The notes under the pieces: generated by a model | The model's input: the letters and a program-made list of their open reading frames with translations, nothing else | Databases searched by the model: none | What the model was told of the DNA's origin: nothing | Shown here: in pieces, positions 47,980-56,585 of the stretch | Position numbering within the stretch: the stretch's first letter is position 1 | Layout of the letters: every line of letters starts with the position of its first letter | Program-made: the position numbers and the translations under genes | From: [Phormidium] sp. LEGE 05292 | GTDB taxonomy: Bacteria; Cyanobacteriota; Cyanobacteriia; Cyanobacteriales; Aerosakkonemataceae | Direction: 5' to 3' | DNA: 64,000 nt | Assembly (NCBI RefSeq): GCF_015207735.1 | Contig: NZ_JADEWG010000003.1 | Location: forward strand, 109,497 to 173,496

Positions 47980-50280
47980 TTATGAAAAGAATCGGGTATT
48001 GACCAGGCTATCTAACTGCAATAGCGGTATATTCTCTACTCTTGCTTGTGCGATCGCTTTTTCATTTTCATTTTCTAATATAACTCTTGCTTGAATTCTC
48101 GGCAACAAAATAGACCATTGCCAAGCATCAATGTTTTCTAAAAGGGAAATTTCTAATCCATCAGTCACATCAATATCTTCTTGCATTAACAAATTCATTA
48201 CAATACTGGATAAGAGCAAATTTACATCTATTTCTGAATTTTTCTGTTGATTACTAGTATCAATTAGTAGTGTTATCTGAGTGCGATCGGGATGAATTCC
48301 GGCGGCTTTAATCACTGCTGATAATTGCCCATAAATCGTTTCTTCTGATTGTAGCCAATCAGGAAAAACAATGAGATTAATTGCCCTTAAATTTAGAGGT
48401 TTTAGACTTGTTTCTAACAAAACAGAGCGAACTTTATCCGCCATTTTTGTCCAAGAAAACTTTTTCGCTTGTTCCATACCCGCAGCAATTAATAGGTTAC
48501 GCACTACAGGTTTTTGCACATCGCATAAGGCATTTGCCATGCCTTGAACATCATCATAATTGACATACAAAGCTGCCGATCCTGCTACTTCTGGAATCGA
48601 AGCATTGGGACAAGTAATCACCGGACAACCACAAGCAAGAGCCTCTAAAATTGGTAAACCAAATCCTTCATATTGGGAAGGAAAAACTAAAGCTACCGCA
48701 CCAGAATAGGCAGCTTTTAATTCTTCATCATTGAGTTGTAATTTATGAACAGTGACACCTGAAGTATAGGCGCGAAACTCCGGTTCAAAAAAGGGATCGA
48801 AACTCGAACAAACAATTTCAAATCCCTGCTTACTATACAGTTCCCCAAAAGCTTGAAAAAATAGAATAGCGTTTTTATAACCAATTCTAGCACCCACCAA
48901 TAAAAAGTAGGGTTTGCTAATTCCGTACTGCGTTTTAAAATTATTAATTTCCTCAGCATTTGCAGGCGACAATCTACTGTCAACACCGCAATAAGCTACA
49001 GTAATATTCTCAACAGAAATATCAGGAAAAAATCTAATTAAATCTCTTGATGTATTTTCTGAAACTGTTATATAAGTGGTAGCGTGGCGAATTCCCCAAT
49101 GCTTCTCTTGCCAACTAGGTTGACTCAAATCCCAACCTAACATCTCTGGAATCATATCATGACACATAAAAACAGTTGGTGTAGAAATGGGAGTTGTATA
49201 GTAACTGGAAATAAATAAATCTGCTTGTTCTTCGTCGCAAATTTGTTGCAGCAATTCGCGATCAACAGCAGTCATACTATAATGGTAAAGTTGGATAGTC
49301 CGATATTTGACTCCGGGAATTTTCGGTGCTGTTCCGGCTCTATCTAACACAATAATATGTTCAGCAAAACCATCTTTTACCCATTCTTCTAGTAAACTTT
49401 TCCACACTCGCGCAATCCCAGTTTTGAATAACTGAAAAAATACCCCATCAACAATGATTTTAATTTTTGTTTTTACAGGTAGCGTTTGGACAATTTCTCC
49501 CGTTTCTATATCCCTGGCTTCACTCTTTCCCAAAACACGCCAATAATCTGATTCCATTAATGATGGTTTTTTTCTTTCGGGTGGTTCGCAATAAGCTAAA
49601 CTTTCAAATAATATCTCTGGGATAGTCTTTTCTGTAATTAAATGTAAATTCGCTCCGTTGGAGTAGAAATTTAAGCCTAATTCTTTAGCAATTATGGATA
49701 AAGCTTTTATTGTATAAATGGCAATATGTTGTCCTTCAGATAAAGAATAATACCACCATTCATCTGGTTTAGGATTATTTTCTGGCAGTAACTCCGTGCT
49801 AAATAATATGTTACGGGAAAATTTAAGGATATTTTTAATTTCATCTAATGGATTAACAAAATGCTCAAATACTTCAAAAGCAGTTAACAGTTCATATTGA
49901 CCATTTTCTCTTTCTTCCGCTTCAAATCCATTAGCAAATATATTTTGGCAGTATTTATCATACCAATAAAAATTAAATCCTGCATCCCTCATCAACCGGA
50001 CAAATAAACCATAACCGCCACCATAATCGACAAATTTCTTGTCATGAGCAAAAACTGAAAATATAATGTTGCTTGTGATTTTAGCAAACAGCGTATTTCT
50101 GAATACCAACCCAACATCACTATTCCCGATCGCATTAGTATATGCTTCTTTTAGCCAGTATGGTTCCTCTGTTTGGACAAAGCCACAATTTTCGCATTGA
50201 AAATAATCAATGTCATATTTATCCAGAATTCTTCCTTTTCCAAAATGGATTGCTTCAGCAGCACAAATTTTACATTTCAT
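47980..50280 (-). CDS. Methyltransferase-GT4 fusion with shared C-terminal domain
   Basis: The protein has 766 residues. Residues 1-45 have four Cys (CKICAAEAIHFG, FQCENCGF), like the zinc-ribbon start of C-methyltransferases acting on NDP-sugars. Residues 45-215 form a Methyltransf_23-like domain (KFVDYGGGYGLFVRLM, LLTAFEVFEHFVNPLDE). Residues about 265-620 form a GT4 domain (VFFQLFKTGIARVWKSLL, YFLLVGARIGYKNAILFFQ, PSQYEGFGLPILEALACGCP). Residues about 625-766 are homologous to the end of the 31764-34979 protein (AINLIVFPDWLQSEE, DRTQITLLID, LEISLLENIDAWQW). It probably transfers and methylates a sugar on one glycan. No signal peptide. Confidence 0.88.
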   Translation of the reverse strand: MKCKICAAEAIHFGKGRILDKYDIDYFQCENCGFVQTEEPYWLKEAYTNAIGNSDVGLVFRNTLFAKITSNIIFSVFAHDKKFVDYGGGYGLFVRLMRDAGFNFYWYDKYCQNIFANGFEAEERENGQYELLTAFEVFEHFVNPLDEIKNILKFSRNILFSTELLPENNPKPDEWWYYSLSEGQHIAIYTIKALSIIAKELGLNFYSNGANLHLITEKTIPEILFESLAYCEPPERKKPSLMESDYWRVLGKSEARDIETGEIVQTLPVKTKIKIIVDGVFFQLFKTGIARVWKSLLEEWVKDGFAEHIIVLDRAGTAPKIPGVKYRTIQLYHYSMTAVDRELLQQICDEEQADLFISSYYTTPISTPTVFMCHDMIPEMLGWDLSQPSWQEKHWGIRHATTYITVSENTSRDLIRFFPDISVENITVAYCGVDSRLSPANAEEINNFKTQYGISKPYFLLVGARIGYKNAILFFQAFGELYSKQGFEIVCSSFDPFFEPEFRAYTSGVTVHKLQLNDEELKAAYSGAVALVFPSQYEGFGLPILEALACGCPVITCPNASIPEVAGSAALYVNYDDVQGMANALCDVQKPVVRNLLIAAGMEQAKKFSWTKMADKVRSVLLETSLKPLNLRAINLIVFPDWLQSEETIYGQLSAVIKAAGIHPDRTQITLLIDTSNQQKNSEIDVNLLLSSIVMNLLMQEDIDVTDGLEISLLENIDAWQWSILLPRIQARVILENENEKAIAQARVENIPLLQLDSLVNTRFFS

Positions 50281-50408
50281 AATTAATCAAAATTTTATCC
50301 AAATTATCATATATAATAGCTTTAATTTGACTCTTTTACTATAGATGTTTAATTAAATTATTTGCTTTGATAGTACAAAAGTAATAAGACAACTCATTCC
50401 CATTCCTT

Positions 50409-51221
50409 ATGTCCTCTACCTTTTTATCCAAATTACGCGGTTCCTTAGCAACTATCATAGTCGCTGTTTTATGCTTATTGGCGCTAATAGGGTTGCAAGT
50501 ACCTCAATTAAACCAAATCCTAACTAAATCCAAAACTGCGTCTTTACCAGAATTAAAAAAAGAAGTTACCGCAGAAAAAGTCCGCCTCGAATTAATACAA
50601 AAAATCCCTGGTTTGGGATTTAGCAATTTAATAGCTGATTGGACATTGCTGAGTTTTCTTCAGTACTTTGGTGATGATGCCGCCCGCGATCGCACAGGAT
50701 ATGAATTAAGCCCAGAATACTTTAAAATTATTGTAGACCGCGACCCCCATTTTAGAAAATCATACCTCTTTCTATCGACCAGTATTTCTCTATTTGCTGG
50801 GGAACCGGAAAAAGCGATCGCATTAATGGAACAAGGTTTAAAATCATTAACTCCTGAACAACCAGAAGCTTATTACGTTTGGCGTTATAAAGGAACTGAC
50901 GAATTATTATTTTTAGGAAATGCTCAAAAAGCGAAAATATCCTTTGCCAAAGCAGCAGAATGGGCTAGTGAATTTTCCGATCCAGAAAGTCAAAATATTG
51001 CCTCTATCTCTCGAAGAACAGCGGAATTTTTAGCTGACGATCCAGACCTGAGATTAGCGCAAGAAGCTGCATGGGCAATGGTATTAGTAAATGCTTTAAA
51101 TGCTAATGACGAGCGCACTAGAAAGCGGGTAACAGAGAGAATAGAAGCACAGGGAGGGAAAGTAATTATCTCACCAAAAGGAGCCGTGATCGTACAACTA
51201 CCAAAGCCTAATTCTAACTAA
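50409..51221 (+). CDS. Membrane-anchored helical-repeat (TPR-like) protein of unknown function
   Basis: The 270-residue protein has one N-terminal transmembrane segment (about 12-32, TIIVAVLCLLALIGL). A soluble region follows with a conserved opening KVRLELIQKIPGLGFSNLIADWTLLSFLQYFGD, then TPR-like helices (residues 105-200, for example SYLFLSTSISLFAGEPEKAIALMEQGL). The pattern is a cyanobacterial conserved protein I have no name for. It would face the periplasm, or the cytoplasm if the helix is reversed. It is divergent from the MT-GT4 gene and convergent with the MORN gene. No catalytic motif is seen. Confidence 0.8.
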   Translation: MSSTFLSKLRGSLATIIVAVLCLLALIGLQVPQLNQILTKSKTASLPELKKEVTAEKVRLELIQKIPGLGFSNLIADWTLLSFLQYFGDDAARDRTGYELSPEYFKIIVDRDPHFRKSYLFLSTSISLFAGEPEKAIALMEQGLKSLTPEQPEAYYVWRYKGTDELLFLGNAQKAKISFAKAAEWASEFSDPESQNIASISRRTAEFLADDPDLRLAQEAAWAMVLVNALNANDERTRKRVTERIEAQGGKVIISPKGAVIVQLPKPNSN

Positions 51222-51263
51222 CTTAGATCTTTTATCTAAGCATTTGATCGCTCAAAATCAGTA

Positions 51264-51325
51264 GGGACGGGTTTAGCTTTATGGTTTGAATGCAAGATGA
51301 ATCAAATTAAACTTAAAACCCGCCC
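51264..51325. terminator. Inverted repeat between convergent genes
   Basis: GGGACGGGTTT (51264-51274) pairs with AAACCCGCCC (51316-51325), with one bulged A. A smaller inner TTTGA/TCAAA stem also exists. It lies between the convergent 50409 and 51389 genes and could end transcription from both sides; no long T run is present. Confidence 0.5.
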
Positions 51326-51388
51326 AGCCTAATAGCTAATTGCTATTAGTAAACTGGAAAATCCGGCTCCTTCAGGTATTAAATAAAT

Positions 51389-52108
51389 TTAGCGGATCGG
51401 TTCACCATTACGGAATTGACCAGTAAAGCTGCGACCATCAGCAAACACAATGCTACCTCTGCCGTGAGGTAAAGCATTACGAAGTTCACCCTGATAACGA
51501 CTACCTTTCTTATCGGTACAAACTCCTCTACCATCCAAGTCATTATTAAAAAATTCTCCTTGACAGCGTGTACCATCATTAGTTGTAAACACACCACCAC
51601 CGAGAATTTGACCAGTCACGAACCGACCTTGGTAGCGATCGCCATTCGCGTAAGAAAATACTCCCGTACCGTGAAATTGTCCATTGCGAAATTGCCCTTG
51701 GTAGCGATCGCCATTCGTGAAGATAAATACACCCGTACCATTTGGCTGACCATTGCGAAATTCCCCTTGATAACGGTTATCATCTTTGAATATGAATTCC
51801 CCATAGCCATTTGGTTGACCGTTAACAAATTGCCCTTGGTAGCGATCGCCTTCCTTAAATACAAACACACCTATTCCATTCGGCTGACCATCACGAAACT
51901 GTCCTCTGTAAGAACCTTTATCCTTATACGCACAAACCCCTTTACCGTTGAGTCTACTACCTTGAAATGCCCCTTCACAGTAAGTGCCATCCGCAAATTT
52001 AATCACAACTTGACCAAACGACGGCATGGGTTTCATCATATTAGTAATGATTCCCAAACTAGAAGCCGCTAATACTACGATTCCTAACTTCTGAATTGGG
52101 CTAAACAT
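51389..52108 (-). CDS. Exported MORN-repeat protein
   Basis: The 239-residue protein has an N-terminal hydrophobic signal (LGIVVLAASSLGIIT) and about nine MORN repeats of 23-24 residues with the pattern YxGxFxNGxxxGxGxF, for example DRYQGQFVNGQPNGYGEF. MORN sheets usually bind lipids or other proteins; in cyanobacteria the function is not established. The DNA repeats are visible as regularly spaced HIP1-containing stretches. The start is ATG 52108, with GGGAGA upstream; the in-frame start at 52141 would add 11 residues before the signal. No enzymatic domain is attached. Confidence 0.85.
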   Translation of the reverse strand: MFSPIQKLGIVVLAASSLGIITNMMKPMPSFGQVVIKFADGTYCEGAFQGSRLNGKGVCAYKDKGSYRGQFRDGQPNGIGVFVFKEGDRYQGQFVNGQPNGYGEFIFKDDNRYQGEFRNGQPNGTGVFIFTNGDRYQGQFRNGQFHGTGVFSYANGDRYQGRFVTGQILGGGVFTTNDGTRCQGEFFNNDLDGRGVCTDKKGSRYQGELRNALPHGRGSIVFADGRSFTGQFRNGEPIR

Positions 52109-52218
52109 CGGTAAATAATCTCCCTTATCTTCTATCAACAAAATGTTTTAGCGTAATATTTAATCATTTGTCAGCTGACATTCCAATTATGTCATCCGAT
52201 TTTAGATCTTTATTTTCG

Positions 52219-52253
52219 GTTCCCTGTTGTCTGTTCCCTGTTCCCTGTCCCCT
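52219..52253. repeat. GTTCCCT heptamer tandem repeat (STRR-like)
   Basis: GGTTCCCTGTTGTCTGTTCC and the following CTGTTCCCTGTCCCC repeat a GTTCCCT-like heptamer about four times. Short tandem heptamers are common between cyanobacterial genes. The rest of the gap 52109-52568 shows no gene; it holds the MORN promoter and AT-rich DNA. Confidence 0.6.
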
Positions 52254-52568
52254 AAAATTAAAAACTCTTTACCTGATGAACATAATAATTTCTATATAGT
52301 TATTTCTACCAGGCCACACTAGTTAATCAAAGTCAAAGCACATAATTAGAAAAAATCACCTAAACTTAATCAATTGTAATATATTCAGCTAAATCTTTGA
52401 AAACAAGAAACAAGAGGAAAAATTTTTCTCTTCCTATCGTCCCAGTTACCACATAACACAAACTACTTAACTTCAATTAATAGTTACTTTAACAGTGGGA
52501 GTGAGCACATTTTTCTGTAAAATGCTGTATGAGATTTAGCCGAGCCAATAAAAAATCTAATGAATCCC

Positions 52569-52644
52569 GCCTAAAATTAGGCAACAGTTCAAAAGGTTTC
52601 CTAGAAAGGGATAGCAGTCACGCGACTACTATCCCCTCTCTAGG
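52569..52644 (+). promoter_or_regulatory. Two hairpins in the region upstream of psbO
   Basis: GCCTAA/TTAGGC forms a small hairpin (52569-52582). A second hairpin spans 52600-52644: CCTAGA/TCTAGG, GGGATAG/CTATCCC and AGTC/GACT stack around an ACGC loop, giving 17 pairs with small internal loops. No T run follows. It lies 116 bases before the psbO start. It is likely a 5' untranslated structure or the end of an upstream transcript. Confidence 0.5.
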
Positions 52645-52759
52645 TATCACAGCCAAAGCTGGCAAAGCCTAAGTCAATTGGCTTGATGTTTGACGGCAGT
52701 GGCAATGATTTTCACATTTGAGTTTAAGTAGAGATTGAGGTTAGGTACAGAGGTTGATC

Positions 52760-53587
52760 ATGAGGTATCGCGGTTTTATCGTTGCACTCCTAGCATTATG
52801 CTTATGCGTGCTAACTGCTTGTAGCGACGGCCCAGCAACAGCTACCGAGCAATTGACATACGATCAGATTAAAGGCACTGGTTTAGCAAATAACTGTCCG
52901 CAGTTAGAAGAAACTACTCGCGGATCGATCGCACTTAAATCCGGTGAGTCATACGCAATTAAAGGATTGTGCTTACAACCCACCACTTTCTTTGTTAAAG
53001 AAGAACCAGTTAACAAACGCCAAGAAGCAGAATTCATTCCCGGCAAACTACTGACTCGTTACACCTCCAGCATTGACCAAGTACAAGGCAAACTGAAGAT
53101 TAACTCTGACAGTAGCTTGACCTTCATCGAAGAAGACGGCTTAGATTTCCAAGCTATTACCGTTCAGTTACCTGGTGGCGAAAGAGTACCTTTCCTATTC
53201 ACCATTAAAAACCTAGTAGCAACATCCCAGTCCGGTTCAGAAAGCATCAACACCTCCACCGACTTTGAAGGCGAATTCAAGGTTCCTTCCTATCGGTCCG
53301 CTGCCTTCCTAGACCCCAAAGCTCGCGGAGAAGCTACTGGTTATGATAGCGCCGTAGCAATTCCATCTCAAGCCGATCGGCAAGAACTAGCCCGTGCTAA
53401 CATCAAACGCGCAGAAACAGGCAAAGGAAAAATTTCCCTCCGAGTAGCCAAAGTAGACAGCCGTACTGGTGAAATTGCTGGTACATTTGAGAGCGAACAG
53501 CCCTCAGATACCGATTTGGGAGCCGCTGAACCCAAAGAAGTGAAAATTCGGGGCGTATTTTACGCCAGAGTTGAATCCCAGGCATAA
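52760..53587 (+). CDS. psbO: Photosystem II manganese-stabilising protein PsbO
   Basis: The 275-residue precursor is the 33-kDa extrinsic protein that shields the Mn4CaO5 cluster on the lumen side of photosystem II. It has a signal ending with a lipobox-like LTAC (Cys21), suggesting lipid attachment. The PsbO signatures LTYDQIKGTGLANNCP, KGLCLQPTTFFVKEEPVNKRQ, GERVPFLFTIKN and STDFEGEFKVPSYR follow, and the end is ESEQPSDTDLGAAEP. The two mature cysteines (in NNCPQ and GLCLQ) that form the disulphide are present. The ATG at 52760, with AGAGG upstream, is better than the TTG at 52754. It is monocistronic and flanked by strong hairpins. Confidence 0.97.
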   Translation: MRYRGFIVALLALCLCVLTACSDGPATATEQLTYDQIKGTGLANNCPQLEETTRGSIALKSGESYAIKGLCLQPTTFFVKEEPVNKRQEAEFIPGKLLTRYTSSIDQVQGKLKINSDSSLTFIEEDGLDFQAITVQLPGGERVPFLFTIKNLVATSQSGSESINTSTDFEGEFKVPSYRSAAFLDPKARGEATGYDSAVAIPSQADRQELARANIKRAETGKGKISLRVAKVDSRTGEIAGTFESEQPSDTDLGAAEPKEVKIRGVFYARVESQA

Positions 53588-54111
53588 GCCCAGAGAATCA
53601 CTCAACACTGCTTAAAATCGTCAAAGTAAAACAGCAGACACTATCAATCAACTCAGTGGAGGCGGGGTAAAATCGCCAGCAGGAACCAAAACCATGAAAT
53701 CTTGCTGTTGATTATCCCGCTTCTACTTAGAAATACGTAACGCGATCGTCAGACTTTACTTGCAGATCTACTAATCATAATTTCGTAGAATATCGATTGT
53801 TTCCTTTAAATCAAAACTTCCGTAAATATGGGGTTGCTAAGGCTTATAGTAGGTGACTAAGGTAAAGATATAACTTCAACACCAGGTAGAGCAGCTACCC
53901 TTCTGTGGGGTAACACTCACCGCCAAATAATGTGATAAATTAACAAAGTTTTGGTTAAGTTCGGTTTTATTTTCCATCTACTAAAGTGAATCAGCAAAAC
54001 ATAATCATGACCAAAACTATGTTGTTGTAGATCACAGTTCACTGACAGCCAAGGTGATAAAACTGAATCGAAATAATCCTCTTACAGCCTACCTACCCCT
54101 GTTACTCCGCT
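53588..54111 (+). promoter_or_regulatory. psbO-sigF gap with a long hairpin at 53657-53727
   Basis: GTGGAGGCGGG (53657-53667) pairs with CCCGCTTCTAC (53717-53727) including two or three G-T pairs. The stem continues inward with CAGCA (53678-53682) and TGCTG (53704-53708). No T run follows. It may end or stabilise the psbO transcript. A small GGTAG/CTACC hairpin lies at about 53886-53900. No gene is seen; the rest must hold the sigF promoter. Confidence 0.5.
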
Positions 54112-54888
54112 ATGACTACCAATCTGTCTCACGATCTAAAAAATGATAGCTTGCAGTTGCTGCAAGAATACCGAAAAAATGGCTCAGCCACTACTCGTAA
54201 TCAGTTGGTAAACCTCAACTTCGGCTTAGTAAGAAAGGAAGCACACTACTGGAGCAATCAATGTTCAGAAAACTATGAAGACTTGCTTCAGGTAGGCTGC
54301 TTAGGATTAATTAGAGCCATAGAGCGATTTGAAATCTCCAAAGGCAACGCCTTTAGCTCTTTCGCTCTCCCCTACATTAGAGGTGAAATTCAACACTATC
54401 TCAGAGATAGAGGTTCCTCAGTCCGCATTCCCCGCCGCTGGCTAACACTGCAAAGACAAGGTATCGCAGCTACCAGAGAATTACAAAGCCAGCTACACCG
54501 CCAACCAACAGACGCAGAAGTTGCAGCTGCGATAAAAATTCCTCCAGAAGAATGGCAAGAAATTAAACTAGCTTGTCAAAATCGCGCCCCCATCAGTCTA
54601 GATGTACCAGTGGGAGATGACGAAGAAGGATCTCGACCTTTAGCAGAACTCGTACCCGATCCTCGTTACCGCAGTTTTCAGTTAGCCCAAGAAGATCAGA
54701 TTCGCCTACAGCAAGCTTTAGTTAAATTAGAAGAACGAACTCGCGAAATCTTAGAATTCGTTTTCTTCCATGACCTAACCCAAAAAGAAGTAGCACAACG
54801 CTTAGACATCAGTGTAGTGACTGTCTCTCGGCGAGTTAAAAAAGGATTAGATAACCTCAAACAGTTGATGGCAGGAAGCAACGATTAA
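54112..54888 (+). CDS. sigF: Group 3 RNA polymerase sigma factor, SigF type
   Basis: The 258-residue sigma-70 family protein lacks region 1.1. Region 2 has LVNLNFGLVRKEAHYW and DLLQVGCLGLIRAIERF with FSSFALPYIRGEI for -10 recognition. Region 3 has SSVRIPRRW and LHRQPTDAEVAAA. Region 4 has the helix-turn-helix LTQKEVAQRLDIS-VVTVSRR. Length and the FALPYIRGEIQHYLRD stretch fit the cyanobacterial SigF group, which in Synechocystis controls pilin genes and motility. The alternative is another group 3 factor. No anti-sigma gene is adjacent. The proline-rich lipoprotein gene follows on the same strand. Confidence 0.88.
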   Translation: MTTNLSHDLKNDSLQLLQEYRKNGSATTRNQLVNLNFGLVRKEAHYWSNQCSENYEDLLQVGCLGLIRAIERFEISKGNAFSSFALPYIRGEIQHYLRDRGSSVRIPRRWLTLQRQGIAATRELQSQLHRQPTDAEVAAAIKIPPEEWQEIKLACQNRAPISLDVPVGDDEEGSRPLAELVPDPRYRSFQLAQEDQIRLQQALVKLEERTREILEFVFFHDLTQKEVAQRLDISVVTVSRRVKKGLDNLKQLMAGSND

Positions 54889-55201
54889 AATCAGAGGTAA
54901 AATTTTTGATTTCAATTACTGAGTAGGAAATTTCCATAAATTCAATTTAACAAATCTAGGTGTATCTGCTGATTTCTTGCATAGAGATATAGACAAATAC
55001 AAAATTACTCTTTTTCCAGAGAAGTCGAAACAAAAATTTAACTGCAACAAAGATGTAAAGACTCAAATTGTATTAACTACTCCCGTTATACTTTGAGAAT
55101 TGCAGTTTAAGATATAACAGTACCGAGCAATCACTAAATGTCCAATCAAAAAAACAGACATTAATATAGTGGAGGCTAAATAACTTCTTGGGAGACAGGC
55201 A
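54889..55201. other. Gap between sigF and the lipoprotein gene
   Basis: 313 AT-rich bases with no gene or clear hairpin. TAATATAG near 55162 could be a -10 element for the next gene, and GGGAGACAGGCA supplies its ribosome site. Confidence 0.4.
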
Positions 55202-56566
55202 ATGCGTCAATTATCATTTATTGCCTTATTTGGGACACTGGCTATTCTAATGGGTGGATGTGGGGGCGGAGAAAACGAAACCGCCACTTCTCCTTCATCT
55301 CCTACACCTGCGGCTACAACACCCGCTGCTACAAAACCTGCAACTGAAGCAACACCACAGCAATCACCAACTCAACCATTTTCCAGTCCAATGGTTGATC
55401 CAAAACAAAAACCGAAACCAACACCTGGAGCCACAGCGCCCAAACCAGCGCCAAATGTTATTGTTACGGCACCACCAGAACTAACACCCCCGACTGACCC
55501 CAATCAACGGGCAGCACAAATACAAAAAGAAATAGATAAAGCTAACAGAGATCCTTTTGGATTGCCTCCTTTGGATTTAAATCCACAGCAGCCAAGCCCA
55601 AACACTGCTAATAGAACTCCTACTCAAACACCAAATAGATCTATTCCTACTCTTGAGGGAGTGCCAGAAGCACAACCACCAGTAGTCAATATTCCTAGTA
55701 CTACTACTTCCCCAACTCGCCCAACTAGCCCAACTGTAAGGAATGTCCCAACAGTCGAAGGAGTGCCATCAGCACGAGCACCAGTAGTTAGTATTCCCAC
55801 GAGAGCTACTTTGCGACAAACAGCAGGGCGTGTTACAACCACAACACCGCGCAGAATAACCCAAGCACCAGTAGCCAGTGTTCCTACTAGTCCAGGCATA
55901 ACTAGGACTACACAACAACCAAGAGTAGGAACTCCAGTTATACGCACTACTCGCCAAACTCAACCTACTCAGATAGCACGCACACCACGACGCACTCAAA
56001 GACCTGTGGTAATTGTGGCACGCACACCACAACGCGCTCAAAGACCTGTGGTAATTGTGGCACGCACACCACAACGTACTCAACAACCCCGCACCGTAGC
56101 TCAAGCGCCACGACGTACTCAACAACCCCGTGCCGTAGCTAAAGCTCCACAACGTACTCAAACACCTAACCGCACGGTAGCAGCTGCACCAACGCCAGTA
56201 CCAACTCCGGCAGTTGTGGCACCACCTGCACCCCCCGAAATTCCTACCCTACCACCCCCACCAGATCCCATTTTGGCGAAAGCTGTGCAAGTTTCAGGAG
56301 TGGTAGTTGTTGGTACTGAACCTCAAGCAATTGTTAGAGCACCAAATGAGGCAACTAGCCGTTACGTTAGGGCTGGACAGCGGTTGGCAAATGGTCAGGT
56401 ATTGGTAAAACGAATTGAATTCAATGAAGGGTCAGAACCAATTGTAATTTTGGAACAAAATGGTGTAGAAGTGGCAAAAGCTGTGGGAGAAAAACCACCT
56501 GCCCCAGCACAGCCGGGTACACAAGCTGTAGCTCCTAATTCGGAAACAGCTAAACGCCAAACTTAG
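55202..56566 (+). CDS. Proline/threonine-rich lipoprotein with a PilP/GspC-like C-terminal domain
   Basis: The 454-residue protein has a lipoprotein signal with lipobox LMGGC (Cys20). A 350-residue low-complexity region rich in Pro, Thr, Gln and Arg follows. It includes two EGVP-type units (TLEGVPEAQPPVVNIP, TVEGVPSARAPVVSIP) and a 14-residue repeat (RTPQRAQRPVVIVA). The last 85 residues are ordered: AVQVSGVVVVGTEPQAIV, SRYVRAGQRLANGQ, VKRIEFN and PIVILEQNGVEVAKAV. That beta-strand pattern resembles the homology region of PilP and GspC, which bind secretins. It is probably a periplasmic protein anchored by lipid. It lies next to sigF on the same strand. Function is inferred; no full-length family is recognised. 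Confidence 0.7.
   Translation: MRQLSFIALFGTLAILMGGCGGGENETATSPSSPTPAATTPAATKPATEATPQQSPTQPFSSPMVDPKQKPKPTPGATAPKPAPNVIVTAPPELTPPTDPNQRAAQIQKEIDKANRDPFGLPPLDLNPQQPSPNTANRTPTQTPNRSIPTLEGVPEAQPPVVNIPSTTTSPTRPTSPTVRNVPTVEGVPSARAPVVSIPTRATLRQTAGRVTTTTPRRITQAPVASVPTSPGITRTTQQPRVGTPVIRTTRQTQPTQIARTPRRTQRPVVIVARTPQRAQRPVVIVARTPQRTQQPRTVAQAPRRTQQPRAVAKAPQRTQTPNRTVAAAPTPVPTPAVVAPPAPPEIPTLPPPPDPILAKAVQVSGVVVVGTEPQAIVRAPNEATSRYVRAGQRLANGQVLVKRIEFNEGSEPIVILEQNGVEVAKAVGEKPPAPAQPGTQAVAPNSETAKRQT
55977..56090 (+). repeat. 42-base tandem repeat within the lipoprotein gene
   Basis: Two full copies (55977-56018, 56019-56060) and a partial third begin CACGCACACCAC; the first two end GTGGTAATTGTGG. They encode RTPxRxQRPVVIVA. 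Being 14 codons long, copy-number change would keep the frame. Confidence 0.85.
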
Positions 56567-56585
56567 TTTTTAATGACTACAAAAG

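Noticed and set aside
51616..51870. Regularly spaced GGTAGCGATCGCC-type repeats that look CRISPR-like
   Set aside because: They are codons of the MORN repeats, spaced by 69-72 bases, and stay in frame throughout.
55977..56090. Tandem repeats as a CRISPR array
   Set aside because: The repeats are directly adjacent without spacers and encode a 14-residue protein repeat.
55769..56161. Minus-strand 130-codon open frame rich in Ser/Cys/Trp
   Set aside because: Antisense of the Pro/Arg-rich repeat region; its composition is the mirror of that low complexity.
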